Of a DNA stretch of 45,840 bases, positions 7,743 through 15,824 are shown piece by piece. The translations under genes and the position numbers were made by a program. Source of the DNA: Gemmatimonadota bacterium (GTDB lineage: Bacteria > Gemmatimonadota > Gemmatimonadetes > Longimicrobiales > Gaopeijiaceae); NCBI GenBank assembly GCA_022823365.1, contig JAJDXG010000027.1:1-45840 (forward strand). The letters are read 5' to 3'. Each line of letters opens with the position of its first letter. Positions within the stretch are counted from its first letter, which is position 1. The notes beneath the pieces are model-generated. The model worked only from the letters and a program-made list of their open reading frames with translations, searched no databases and was not told the DNA's origin.

Positions 7743-8891
7743 CTACTCCTGGTCGTCCAGAACCAGCGGCCTCCCAATCAGCTTGGCCGGGTCCGCGTCC
7801 GGCCTGGGGATGTACTTGTCCATCCAGCCCCCGTCCCAGCTCGCGATGTAGAGGCTGCCCTCCTGATCGACGTCCATCTGGTGCGGGCGCGACAGGCCGC
7901 CGGGGAAGCCGCCCCGGGTGCCCCCGTAGGCGCCGACGTAGTACTGGAGCTCGCCGTCCGTGTTGTACTTGAGGATGCGGTTGAGCGCCGCCGAGATGAC
8001 CCAGATGGCGTCGTTCTCGTCCGCGAACACCCCCACCGGATCGGTGATGTCGGGCCACTCGTCGAGGTACTCGCCGTCCTCGGTGAAGATCTGGATGCGG
8101 TTGTTGGTGCGGTCACCCACGTAGACGCGGCGGTTGCGGTCCACCGCGAGCCCGTGAATCAGGTCGAACTGCCCCGGCCCGCTCCCGAGTTCGCCCCACT
8201 CCATCAGGTACTCTCCCTCGGCGCTGTACTTGATGATGCGCGAGTGCCAGTAGCCGTCGCCCAGCAGGAAGTCGCCGTTGGGGAGGAAGGCCATCACCGA
8301 AGGGTCGCCGTACTCGTACGGGTCCGGGTGCGGGTTGGCGCGCGCCTCCGCGCGGGTCGTCGGGTGATCCCGATCGACCAGCCGCATCACCAGCTCGCTC
8401 CCGTCGTTGGAGAACTTGAGGAGCTGCATGTTGACGTTCTTGCCGCCGCCGCGCTCCACGATCCACACGTGACGGTCGGGGTCGTAGGGGCTGATGTAGA
8501 CCTGGTGCGGCTTGTTGAAGATCGAATCCCACTGGGACCAGTTCTCGGTGATGTTGCCGTCCCGGTCCACGGCGACCACGTAGTTGGTGCTGCCTTCGCG
8601 CTCGTTCCCCTGGGCATCCCGATCTCCCCAGATTCCGACGATGACGCGGTCCGGGTTGTCGACCGCCACCCCGGAGACCTGGCCCCAACCCCACGGTTCC
8701 ACATGGTCCGGCGCCGGCTTCCACCATCCTGGAACGGCGTCGTATTCGCCCGTTCGGTCATCGCCCCCCTTGACCACGGGGCCCGACGATTCCGACGCCA
8801 TCCCACCGCCCGGACTCTCCGCCGCGCAGGCGGGCAGCAGGGCCAGGGCGAAGGCCACCAACAGGGTCAGACCCGTGCGTCCGATCTTCAT
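7743..8891 (-). CDS. NHL/six-bladed beta-propeller lipoprotein
   Basis: A 382-aa protein starting at ATG 8891 with GAGG 8 nt upstream. A lipoprotein signal (GLTLLVAFALALLPAC) anchors it to the envelope. The mature part shows NHL-type blades with the repeating pattern hydrophobic-strand, GLAVDRNRRVYVGDRTNNRI, IFTEDGEYLDEW, MDVDQEGSLYIASW, resembling peptidyl-alpha-hydroxyglycine lyase-like and other NHL propellers. Specific catalytic residues cannot be assigned. The stop of the upstream regulator gene lies 30 bp before its start on the same strand, so the two may be co-transcribed. Confidence 0.75.
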   Translation of the reverse strand: MKIGRTGLTLLVAFALALLPACAAESPGGGMASESSGPVVKGGDDRTGEYDAVPGWWKPAPDHVEPWGWGQVSGVAVDNPDRVIVGIWGDRDAQGNEREGSTNYVVAVDRDGNITENWSQWDSIFNKPHQVYISPYDPDRHVWIVERGGGKNVNMQLLKFSNDGSELVMRLVDRDHPTTRAEARANPHPDPYEYGDPSVMAFLPNGDFLLGDGYWHSRIIKYSAEGEYLMEWGELGSGPGQFDLIHGLAVDRNRRVYVGDRTNNRIQIFTEDGEYLDEWPDITDPVGVFADENDAIWVISAALNRILKYNTDGELQYYVGAYGGTRGGFPGGLSRPHQMDVDQEGSLYIASWDGGWMDKYIPRPDADPAKLIGRPLVLDDQE

Positions 8892-8921
8892 CGACATCAC
8901 CTCTCTGGAGCGTTCCAACAG

Positions 8922-9896
8922 CTACTGCCCGGCCATCATCGCCTGGGCAACGAACTCCGCCCGCATGTCCGGGCGTCCCGGCGAACCCGGCAGCGCCGTC
9001 CACCGCCTGCCTGCGACGAAGAAGCCGGGGGAGCCGACGACATCGTCCCATTGACGCTGGACCCGCGCTGGACGCGTTTGCTGTCCGGCCGCCAGCAGCG
9101 GGGGCACGGCGGGGGGCTTCACGTCCGACACCTGCGAGACCCAGGCCCGGAAGCGGCGCCGAACCAGGGTCGGCTCGCGGGTAGCGACGGAGAGCGTACA
9201 CCCCACCAGGCGCACACTGTGCCGCTCGAGCGTGCGCCGGCGCACACCCGCCCGGTTGGCGATGGCGTCCCAGCGAGTCTTCGGCCGCTCGCCAAGCGCC
9301 CACATGAGCAGGGCCCAGCTGAGGAGCTGCTTGGGACCGCACCGAAGCGGCATGTTCTCCTTCCAGTACCGGCGGAAGGTCTCCGCGGGCACTTCGATAT
9401 CCTGCGCGAGATCCCGGACCGATTTCGCCGGCGGGCTTGATCGCCACTCGTCCGAGAGCCTGCAGATGCGCTCAACCGCCTTCACCATTGACCAGTGGAG
9501 CGAGGCGGACCAGAGCATGCGTCGCCCCAGAAGCCGGAGCGGATCCCGATGCATCACATTGACCCGGCCCAGAGTCGGCCTGAGGTGGTCGTGCGCTTCC
9601 TCCTCCCACACGACCTGAAACCGGTGCGAGTCGGTTGTCCGGAGGCGCTGGAGGCGAGCCAGCGACAACGGCGTAACCACGATGCAGGAAGGCCGTGCGA
9701 GACCCTGGGCGAAAACCTCCCGGAGCCAGGCCACGTCGGAGCTCGAACAGCGTTGCAGACCGGCGATGCCGATGTCGGTCGCGGCGATGAACGACTGGAA
9801 CTCGTCGCGGTCCCGCGTGGAGTACAGATCCGCGTCGCCGAGCAACCCTTCGATCCGGTCGCGCAAGTCACGTGTGTCATAATACAACGCGATCAT
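8922..9896 (-). CDS. Receiver-like / AraC-like helix-turn-helix regulator, paralogue 1
   Basis: A 324-aa protein; ATG 9896, no strong ribosome site. Residues 1-115 alternate predicted strands and helices (MIALYYD, RDLRDRIEGLLG, IGIAGLQ, SCIVVTPLSLARLQRLR, FQVVWEEE) in the order of a response-regulator receiver, but there is no acidic pocket or phospho-Asp (GLQRCSSSDV at that place). Residues about 170-270 hold two helix-turn-helix units like AraC regulators (SVRDLAQDIEVPAETFRRYW; WDAIANRAGVRRRTLERH). The last 55 residues are a low-complexity extension absent from paralogue 2. It shares its architecture and motifs with 11536-12375. It probably regulates neighbouring envelope genes; the signal sensed is unknown. 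Confidence 0.65.
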   Translation of the reverse strand: MIALYYDTRDLRDRIEGLLGDADLYSTRDRDEFQSFIAATDIGIAGLQRCSSSDVAWLREVFAQGLARPSCIVVTPLSLARLQRLRTTDSHRFQVVWEEEAHDHLRPTLGRVNVMHRDPLRLLGRRMLWSASLHWSMVKAVERICRLSDEWRSSPPAKSVRDLAQDIEVPAETFRRYWKENMPLRCGPKQLLSWALLMWALGERPKTRWDAIANRAGVRRRTLERHSVRLVGCTLSVATREPTLVRRRFRAWVSQVSDVKPPAVPPLLAAGQQTRPARVQRQWDDVVGSPGFFVAGRRWTALPGSPGRPDMRAEFVAQAMMAGQ

Positions 9897-10004
9897 GAGC
9901 GCCGGGGTTCGGGTGCGGGTCGCGAACGCATCGCTACGTGACGGTATCCCCCGCCCGGAACCCTGTCAAATCGCGACACCCATGCGACAAAACGCTGTTC
10001 CTGC

Positions 10005-11303
10005 TCAGCTCTTCTCCGTCAGCTCGAGCGGCGGGTTCCACTCCGGAACCCCGGGCAGCCGCCGTCCCCAGGTGTTTCCGTAGCGATCGCCCCGGCGCAG
10101 CAGGAAGCGGAGGATGAGCCGGTGCAGCATGTTCATCTTCGGCAGCAGCCCGTGGAAGCCCGCGGCGGCGGACAGCGCCCGGTCGCGGATCTCCCAGTAG
10201 CCGAAGTCGCCGGGCGTGACGCACACCACGCGCGCCGCGTCCAGGAACGGCGGGATCGCGCCCTTGAGCGGGACCGTGCCGTCGCCGGTGTCGCGGCGGT
10301 CCCCCCCGATGTCGGAGTCCCACTCGTTGCGTCGTTCCGCGCCCCGAAGGTCGAAGCGCGGAAAGCCGTTCTCGTCGCGCGCCACCCTGAGCCCCACGCG
10401 GGTCCTGGAGTCGACGCCCGCGATGGCGAGCCAGCCATCGCCGGCATCGGGCAGCTCCAGCCTCGAAATGCGCTCGCGGTGCGCCCGTGCCTCGTCGAGC
10501 ATCTTCCGGAAGAGCTCCGCCCCCGTTACGTCCCAGTCCCTGACCTGATGTTCGATGGTCTGAACCACGTTCGGTTGCCACGCTTCCGGTCCGAAGAAGT
10601 TCACCGCCACGCCGCCCTGGGACGCGACCGGCCCCGCCGACTCGGGCAGCAGGTGATAGAGGGCGGGCGTCATGCGGGCCATGCGCCGCTCCCGGGCCTT
10701 CCCCGAGTCGTCTCCGAGTTCGCTGGTCCCGGTGGCGACCTTGACGATGGCCTCGTACGAGCCCCGGAACGGAGTCCCCAGCGTCACGACCTTGTCGACG
10801 AGGCGGCTGCCGCCCGCGGGGCTCCCGATGCGCGCGGCGACAAGACTCTCGACGTACCCCGCGATGATCAGCCCGCCCATCGAATGGCCGATCAGGGACA
10901 CGGCCGGGTTGGCGCGAAACGCCTCGTCGTCCCGGTAGTGCTTCATGAGCAGCGTCCGGTCGATGACCTCGCGCACGAACGCGGCGAGCCGCTCCTCGGT
11001 CCATTGCAGCGGCATGCGCCAGTCGTAGCCGAAGGGGAACACGGGCACGGGCCCCGGCTGGTCCTCCGAGAGCCCGTCGCGCAGTTCCTCGACCAGGTCC
11101 TCGTAGATGAGCGGGAAGGGGCCGCGCGGCATGACCCGGGCCGGCTCGCGCAGCTCGTAGCGCTGGTCCTCCGGGTGCAGCGTGACCCGGTCGTAGCGGC
11201 GCTTGAGCATGGTGGTCCAGACGGCCTCGGGCGGCAGCTCGTACTCGTCGTGGAGGTCCGAAGCGGTGATCCCGGGGATGACGATGACGGGGGAGATGGG
11301 CAT
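10005..11303 (-). CDS. LCAT-like alpha/beta-hydrolase (acylhydrolase/acyltransferase)
   Basis: A 432-aa protein; ATG 11303 with AGGAAAGG somewhat distant upstream. It shows the lecithin:cholesterol acyltransferase family layout: an N-terminal strand PVIVIPGITAS, FPFGYDWRMP before the nucleophile elbow, SLIGHSMGGLIIAGY with Ser141 as likely nucleophile, LVDKVVTLGTPFRGS, and a late DTGDGTVPL supplying the Asp, with a His in the following FHGLLPKMNMLHR region. The family hydrolyses or transfers acyl groups of lipids. No signal peptide is seen, so it may be cytoplasmic or use another export route. It lies between two paralogous regulators on the same strand, which suggests it is their target. Confidence 0.75.
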   Translation of the reverse strand: MPISPVIVIPGITASDLHDEYELPPEAVWTTMLKRRYDRVTLHPEDQRYELREPARVMPRGPFPLIYEDLVEELRDGLSEDQPGPVPVFPFGYDWRMPLQWTEERLAAFVREVIDRTLLMKHYRDDEAFRANPAVSLIGHSMGGLIIAGYVESLVAARIGSPAGGSRLVDKVVTLGTPFRGSYEAIVKVATGTSELGDDSGKARERRMARMTPALYHLLPESAGPVASQGGVAVNFFGPEAWQPNVVQTIEHQVRDWDVTGAELFRKMLDEARAHRERISRLELPDAGDGWLAIAGVDSRTRVGLRVARDENGFPRFDLRGAERRNEWDSDIGGDRRDTGDGTVPLKGAIPPFLDAARVVCVTPGDFGYWEIRDRALSAAAGFHGLLPKMNMLHRLILRFLLRRGDRYGNTWGRRLPGVPEWNPPLELTEKS

Positions 11304-11343
11304 GGGGGTGGGCGCCTTTCCTGGGTAATTGAGTGTGAAATGA

Positions 11344-11361
11344 CCCTACTAAATAATAGGG
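11344..11361 (-). promoter_or_regulatory. Palindrome in the leader of the LCAT-like gene
   Basis: CCCTACTAAATAATAGGG has 5-bp inverted arms (CCCTA / TAGGG) and, read on the minus strand, contains TATTAT, a plausible -10 box about 45 bp upstream of the ATG. No good -35 was found. It could be an operator overlapping the promoter. Confidence 0.35.
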
Positions 11362-11535
11362 CTTTACGGAAATCACCCGGAATCAGAGGGCACGATCAGT
11401 CGATATGTCAAGAGCTGCGCGATATTGTCGTAATCGTGTCGGTTTCTGACGTTGCCAGCGGACCGGCGCACTCGCCACCTTGACCTTTAATCATGAGTCA
11501 TCGCGATGTCTGTGCACATGGACCTGAGGATGCGA

Positions 11536-12375
11536 CTATAAGTGAGCCTGATCGCGGCGTTGCGCCTGCCCGCCGGGCGTCGGTGCGGGTTCCGTCAGGT
11601 GCGCCGAGACGCTTGCGGCCCATTCGCGGAACCGGCGCTTGAGGAGGCGCGGGTCCCGACCCGCCTCGGCGAGTGTGCAGCCGGCCAACTGCTGGCCGTA
11701 ACGCTCCAGCGTACGTCTGCCAATTCCCGCTTGTTTGGCGATGGTGTCCCACCTGACCCGGGGTCGCTGTCGGACCGCCCACAGGAGCACCGCCCAGTTC
11801 AACAGTTGTTTGGGACCGCAGGTGAGGGGCGTCCCTTTGCGCCAGTACCGGCGGAACGAGTCGGCCGAAAGGCCGAAGCTGGAGGCCAGCTTGATGACGG
11901 AAGTCTCTGGCGGAGAGGACGATTGATCGCCGGAGACATTGCAGATACGCTCGATGGCCGCGATAACCGACCCGTGGGGCGAACCCGCGGCGAGCATCCG
12001 TCGTCCCAGGAGCCGGAGCGGATCGTCATGCCAGGGTTCGATCTCCGCCAGCACTTCGACCAGGCGGTCGTCCACTTCTTCGGCCCACACCACAAGAAGC
12101 CGGCTGGATCGAACCCTGCGAAGTCGCCGAACCCGGCTTATCGACAGCGGCGTGATCACGATGCACGACGGCGCGAGGAGTCCCGGCGAAGACACCGCGC
12201 GAAGCCAGTTCACGTCGGCTTCGCTGCACCTGCGAAGGCAAATGATCCCGGCAAGTGCGCGGGCGAGGAGCGCTTCGAACTCATGACGACGGGCCGTGGG
12301 TTCGAGCGGGGCATCCGCGAGCAGCTTCTCGACGGCTTCCCGAAGGACAAGCGACTCGTGATACAGCGGGATCAT
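11536..12375 (-). CDS. Receiver-like / AraC-like helix-turn-helix regulator, paralogue 2
   Basis: A 279-aa protein. ATG 12375 is preferred over 12402 because MIPLYHESLVLREAVEKLL then aligns with the start of paralogue 1 (MIALYYDTRDLRDRIEGLL). Further shared blocks are APSCIVITPLSISRVRRLR, DPLRLLGRRML, CGPKQLLNWAVLLWA and WDTIAKQAGIGRRTLERYG. The N-terminal domain again looks like a receiver without the phosphorylation Asp (CLRRCSEADV). The C-terminus carries the two AraC-like helix-turn-helix motifs. It is divergent from the hybrid sensor kinase gene, with a 257-bp AT-rich gap containing an inverted ACAATATA/TATATTGT pair (12438-12445, 12484-12491) that may serve as a shared control region. 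Confidence 0.65.
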   Translation of the reverse strand: MIPLYHESLVLREAVEKLLADAPLEPTARRHEFEALLARALAGIICLRRCSEADVNWLRAVSSPGLLAPSCIVITPLSISRVRRLRRVRSSRLLVVWAEEVDDRLVEVLAEIEPWHDDPLRLLGRRMLAAGSPHGSVIAAIERICNVSGDQSSSPPETSVIKLASSFGLSADSFRRYWRKGTPLTCGPKQLLNWAVLLWAVRQRPRVRWDTIAKQAGIGRRTLERYGQQLAGCTLAEAGRDPRLLKRRFREWAASVSAHLTEPAPTPGGQAQRRDQAHL

Positions 12376-12483
12376 TGGGCGCCTTGCAGGCTGGAAAGAC
12401 AAAGCTGCTCCAGACTCACTATGGAACGAGCCAATTTACAATATAACGATTTAATGTGTGGTTTTGCTGTGGCTAATGCGGAC

Positions 12484-12507
12484 TATATTGTGGCGATACC
12501 GTGTATT
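12484..12507. promoter_or_regulatory. 24-bp conserved box, copy 1
   Basis: It reads TATATTGTGGCG then ATACCGTGTATT, identical at 22 of 24 positions to 22752-22775. It sits between the regulator (minus, start 12375) and the sensor kinase (plus, start 12633). TTTTGC at 12461-12466 with a 17-bp gap to TATATT could form a plus-strand promoter. A weaker, 2-nt shorter relative lies at 11421-11440 upstream of the LCAT-like gene. The protein recognising it is unknown. Confidence 0.5.
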
Positions 12508-12632
12508 CCGACGGATAACAGGCTTGGCGCGCGCATCGAGCGGCATCAGGTGCCACGAATCGGGTGTATCCCCGGGGCGACCCGGGGGACGGCGAGAAAC
12601 GGTTTCGGGCCAGACGCCTCGAGGAGGGCCCG

Positions 12633-14966
12633 TTGAGCGCTGGCGAAGCACTCAACCGAGAGGACGCTACGCGTCGGGACCGGATGTCTCGCCTGAGCGC
12701 GGCGAGCCTACGCATCAGCGAGAGCCTCGACCTCAGTACGGTCCTGCGCGAGGTCGTCGACAGCGCGCGCGCTCTGACCGGCGCGGCAGGTTCGGCAATT
12801 GTGACCGTGGACGATGCCGGGGAGCTGCAGGACTTCCTCACTTCCGGCCCAACGCCCGAGGAGCACCAGCACATCCTGAACCTGCCCAAGGTACGGAGCA
12901 TCTGGCGGTACATGCTTCAGATCTCGGGGCCGGTGCGGCTCACCGACTGGCCATCGTATCTTGCGAGGCACGGCTTTCCCGCCGACGACCCGATTCTGCC
13001 GCGCACGTTCCTGGGGGTGCCCATTCGTCACCGGGGCATCCACATCGGCAACTTCTATCTCGGCGACAAGGAAGGCGGCCAGGCATTCACCGATGAGGAC
13101 GAAGAGATCCTGGTGCTGTTCGCGTCGCAGGCCGCGGCGGCGATCGGGAATGCCCGCGCCTATCGGGACGAGCACCTGGCCCGGTCTGGTCTCGAGGCCC
13201 TGATCGACACCTCGCCGGTGGGGGTGGCGGTTTTCGACGCGCGGACCGCCGAGCTCACGGTGTTCAACCGGGAGGCGAGGGAGCTGGCCGAGCGTCTCGG
13301 CGCTTCGCCGGCGCGTCTGCTCAAGATGATGACGTGCCGTTTCAGCGACGGGCGTGAGATGGCTCTGGACGCATTCCCGCTGGCCGAGGCGCTCGGCACT
13401 GCCACGCGGATACGCGCCGAGGAGATCGAGTTCTCGGTACCCGGCGGCCGGCGCGTCAAGGCATTGGTCAACGCTACCCCGATCCGCGGAAGGGACGGTG
13501 AAATCGAGTCGGTAGTCGCCACCGTGCAGGATCTGGCCTCGCTGGAGGAACTGGAGCGGTCGCGGACCGAGTTCCTCAGCCTGGTCAGCCACGAGCTGCG
13601 GGCTCCGCTTACCTCGATCAAGGGTGCGGCCATGACCCTGCTCGAAACGTTGGACGAGTTGGACCCGGCCGAGCAGCGCGAGTTCGTCCGCATCATCGTC
13701 GGGCAGGCCGACCACATGCGAGGCCTCGTCGGCGATCTTCTGGATGCGGGGCGCATCGAGTCGGGCACGCTGTCGGTCTCGCCCGAGCCATCGGGGGTCG
13801 CTGCCCTGGTGGACCGGGCGAGGAATACGTTCCTCAGCGGCGGCGGCCGGCACACCATCCTCATCGACCTCCCGCCCGACCTGCCCCCGGTGATGGCCGA
13901 CCGCCGACGCATCGCCCAGGTCCTGAACAACCTGTTCACCAACGCGGCCCGCCACTCACCGGAATCGTCTCCCATCCGCGCAGAGGCGGTGCGCGACGGC
14001 GGGCACGTCGTCATCTCGGTGGCCGACCAGGGCCGGGGCGTGGCGCCGGAGCAGCTGCCATTCCTGTTCCGCAAGCACACACGCGGCGACGGGAGGGACG
14101 AGGCCGTGCGCCACGGCCTGGGTCTGGCCATCTGCAAGGGGTTGGTGGAGGCGCACGGAGGACGCATCCGCGCGGAGAGCCCGGGGCTGGGCCAGGGCGC
14201 GCGCTTCACCTTCACGGTTCCGGTGGCCGAGGTCGTGGCCGCCGCGTCTGGCGGAGGATCTACGGACGAGTCTCCGGCACGCATCGGGAGCACCCGCATC
14301 CTCGTTGTCGACGACGACCCTCAGACGCTGCGCTTCGTTCGCGATGCACTCTCACGTGCGGGATACGCGCCCATCGTGACGGGTGATCCGGCGGAGTTGT
14401 CGCGCCTGGTCCGGACCGAGCAGCCCGCGCTGGTCCTGCTCGACCTGATGCTTCCGGGCGCCGACGGCATCGAGCTGATGGAGCAGATCCCCGAGCTCTC
14501 CGACCTGCCGGTCATCTTCATCTCCGGCTACAACAGGGCCGAGACCATCGCCAGGGCGCTCGAGGCCGGCGCGGCCGACTACATCGTCAAGCCCTTCTCG
14601 CCGACGGAGCTCGTCGCGAGGGTGCGGACAACGCTGCGCGAGCGGGCGGAGGCCGACCCCTTCGTGTCGGGCGAACTCCGCATCCGCTACGACCGGCGCG
14701 AGGTGAGCCTGGCCGGCCGCCGACTCGAACTCACTGCCACCGAATACGAACTCCTGCGCATGCTCTCGCTCAACGCGGGCCGGGTCGTGACCACGGACAC
14801 CCTGCTGCGCCGCATCTGGAACCGCGGCCGCGGGGGCAATTCGGAGCCGGTGCGCACCTTTGTGAAGAAGCTCCGCAGGAAGCTCGGCGACGACCCTGCC
14901 AAGCCCCTCTACATCTTCACCGAGCGGGGCGTGGGCTACCGCATGGCGGAGCCGGGGGAGGGGTGA
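12633..14966 (+). CDS. Sensor histidine kinase fused to receiver and OmpR-type winged helix
   Basis: A 777-aa protein. TTG 12633 is favoured because GAGGAGG precedes it by about 6 nt; GTG 12564 and ATG 12684 are in frame. Domains in order: GAF (about 25-180), PAS-like (185-300), HisKA with phospho-acceptor His near 320 (SLVSHELRAPLTSIKG), HATPase (N box NNLFTNAARHS, G boxes DQGRGVAPEQ and GLGLAICKGLVEAHGG), receiver (ILVVDDDPQTL, Asp near 604 in LLDLMLPG, Lys in IVKPFSP) and a C-terminal winged helix (LTATEYELLRMLSLNAGRVV ... KKLRRKLGDD). No transmembrane segment, so it is a cytosolic sensor. It combines sensing, phosphorelay and DNA binding in one chain; such fusions are best known from Bacteroides. 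Targets are unknown, with the divergent regulator or the 24-bp box as candidates. Confidence 0.9.
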   Translation: MSAGEALNREDATRRDRMSRLSAASLRISESLDLSTVLREVVDSARALTGAAGSAIVTVDDAGELQDFLTSGPTPEEHQHILNLPKVRSIWRYMLQISGPVRLTDWPSYLARHGFPADDPILPRTFLGVPIRHRGIHIGNFYLGDKEGGQAFTDEDEEILVLFASQAAAAIGNARAYRDEHLARSGLEALIDTSPVGVAVFDARTAELTVFNREARELAERLGASPARLLKMMTCRFSDGREMALDAFPLAEALGTATRIRAEEIEFSVPGGRRVKALVNATPIRGRDGEIESVVATVQDLASLEELERSRTEFLSLVSHELRAPLTSIKGAAMTLLETLDELDPAEQREFVRIIVGQADHMRGLVGDLLDAGRIESGTLSVSPEPSGVAALVDRARNTFLSGGGRHTILIDLPPDLPPVMADRRRIAQVLNNLFTNAARHSPESSPIRAEAVRDGGHVVISVADQGRGVAPEQLPFLFRKHTRGDGRDEAVRHGLGLAICKGLVEAHGGRIRAESPGLGQGARFTFTVPVAEVVAAASGGGSTDESPARIGSTRILVVDDDPQTLRFVRDALSRAGYAPIVTGDPAELSRLVRTEQPALVLLDLMLPGADGIELMEQIPELSDLPVIFISGYNRAETIARALEAGAADYIVKPFSPTELVARVRTTLRERAEADPFVSGELRIRYDRREVSLAGRRLELTATEYELLRMLSLNAGRVVTTDTLLRRIWNRGRGGNSEPVRTFVKKLRRKLGDDPAKPLYIFTERGVGYRMAEPGEG

Positions 14967-14969
14967 GGG

Positions 14970-15010
14970 CCGGGCAGGCGCTGCACTTCATAGTGCCGCC
15001 TCTCGATCAT
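14970..15010 (-). pseudogene. Deletion relic of a DUF4143-type ATPase gene
   Basis: Read on the minus strand it gives a start MIERRH directly joined to EVQRLPG. Both pieces match the ATPase at 15825-16991: 17 of 18 bases with 16974-16991, and CCGGGCAGGCGCTGCAC identical to 16744-16760. The roughly 210 bp between them in the ATPase gene are missing here. It is thus an internally deleted duplicate, cut short by the end of the kinase gene. Confidence 0.6.
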
Positions 15011-15041
15011 GCGTGCTGATATTGCAAGCCGAATGTCTGAC

Positions 15042-15075
15042 ATTGACGTATTGGACGCACGTTATTGACGTATTG
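15042..15075. promoter_or_regulatory. Direct repeat ATTGACGTATTG with 22-bp period
   Basis: Two perfect 12-bp copies at 15042-15053 and 15064-15075, one face of the helix apart by two turns, followed at 15075-15082 by GCTAATCG, which is also one arm of the operator in front of the ATPase gene. It lies upstream of the ankyrin lipoprotein gene (start 15206) and of the ATPase relic. Such spacing is typical of a dimeric or cooperative DNA-binding protein. Confidence 0.5.
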
Positions 15076-15205
15076 CTAATCGGATTATCAATCCTTCAAT
15101 TTGCTGGTCTAGCGAGCGCCCCATCAATTGCCTGGGCGGGACGGGAAAGGCACCCAAAGGACACGGACGCATGGCGGACCGGAAAGAACGTAGCTGCCCG
15201 ACCCT

Positions 15206-15733
15206 ATGAGACGACTACTCGCGATCCTGGCGTTTGTCGCAGCCTGCGGGGGTGCCACCGAGCCGGAGCCGGCTGCCGATCCCTGCACCAACTGGAACAC
15301 GCAAGGCTTCTTCACTAGGGCGAGTGCCGAAGATGTCGCGAACTGCATCCGGACCGGAAGCGATGTCACCGGACGGAACGAAGATCTGCAGTCCCCGATC
15401 TGCATGGCCGCGCAGTTTACCAGCGACCCCGAGGTAATCAACGTGCTGATACGGAACGGTGCGTCTGCGCACGACTGGTGTGCTTTCAACAGTTGGGAAC
15501 GGTCCAATTGCGCGCGTGCAACCGTGCTTCACGTCGCGGCTTCGGTCAACGAGCATCCGGCAGTGTTTCAGGCTCTGATTGACGCTGGCGCCCCCGTCAA
15601 CCCAATAGGGGGACCGGGCTGGACGCCGTTATCCGTCGCGTGGCTTTGGCACGCTCCCCCGGAGGTGGTCGCCGTTCTGGAACGAAATGGCGCGACAGGC
15701 TCAATTGAAATTGATGCAAGCCTGTGTAGCTGA
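15206..15733 (+). CDS. Ankyrin-repeat lipoprotein (short)
   Basis: A 175-aa protein; ATG 15206. The signal MRRLLAILAFVAAC has lipobox FVAAC. The mature region opens with WNTQGFFTRASAEDVANC, a block also present in the larger ankyrin lipoprotein at 21569-22660 (WGTASFFRTATPAQVAAC), then three ankyrin-like repeats (DPEVINVLIRNGAS; TVLHVAASVNEHPAVFQALI; WTPLSVAWLWHAPPEVVAVL). Cysteines at several positions could form disulfides outside the cytoplasm. It probably mediates protein binding at the cell surface or in the periplasm. No enzyme motif. Convergent with the ATPase gene. Confidence 0.8.
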   Translation: MRRLLAILAFVAACGGATEPEPAADPCTNWNTQGFFTRASAEDVANCIRTGSDVTGRNEDLQSPICMAAQFTSDPEVINVLIRNGASAHDWCAFNSWERSNCARATVLHVAASVNEHPAVFQALIDAGAPVNPIGGPGWTPLSVAWLWHAPPEVVAVLERNGATGSIEIDASLCS

Positions 15734-15824
15734 GTAATGAGCCGTCAGGAACCGGATCCCGATTCACGATCGGACACGGGCTGTATTCCGTAGCCGGATC
15801 CTGGAGCGCGACGGGTCGCGCTCG

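Noticed and set aside
7659-9440. 593-aa plus-strand frame spanning the propeller and regulator genes
   Set aside because: Val/His-rich shadow of the propeller gene; it crosses two genes on the other strand and has no start signal.
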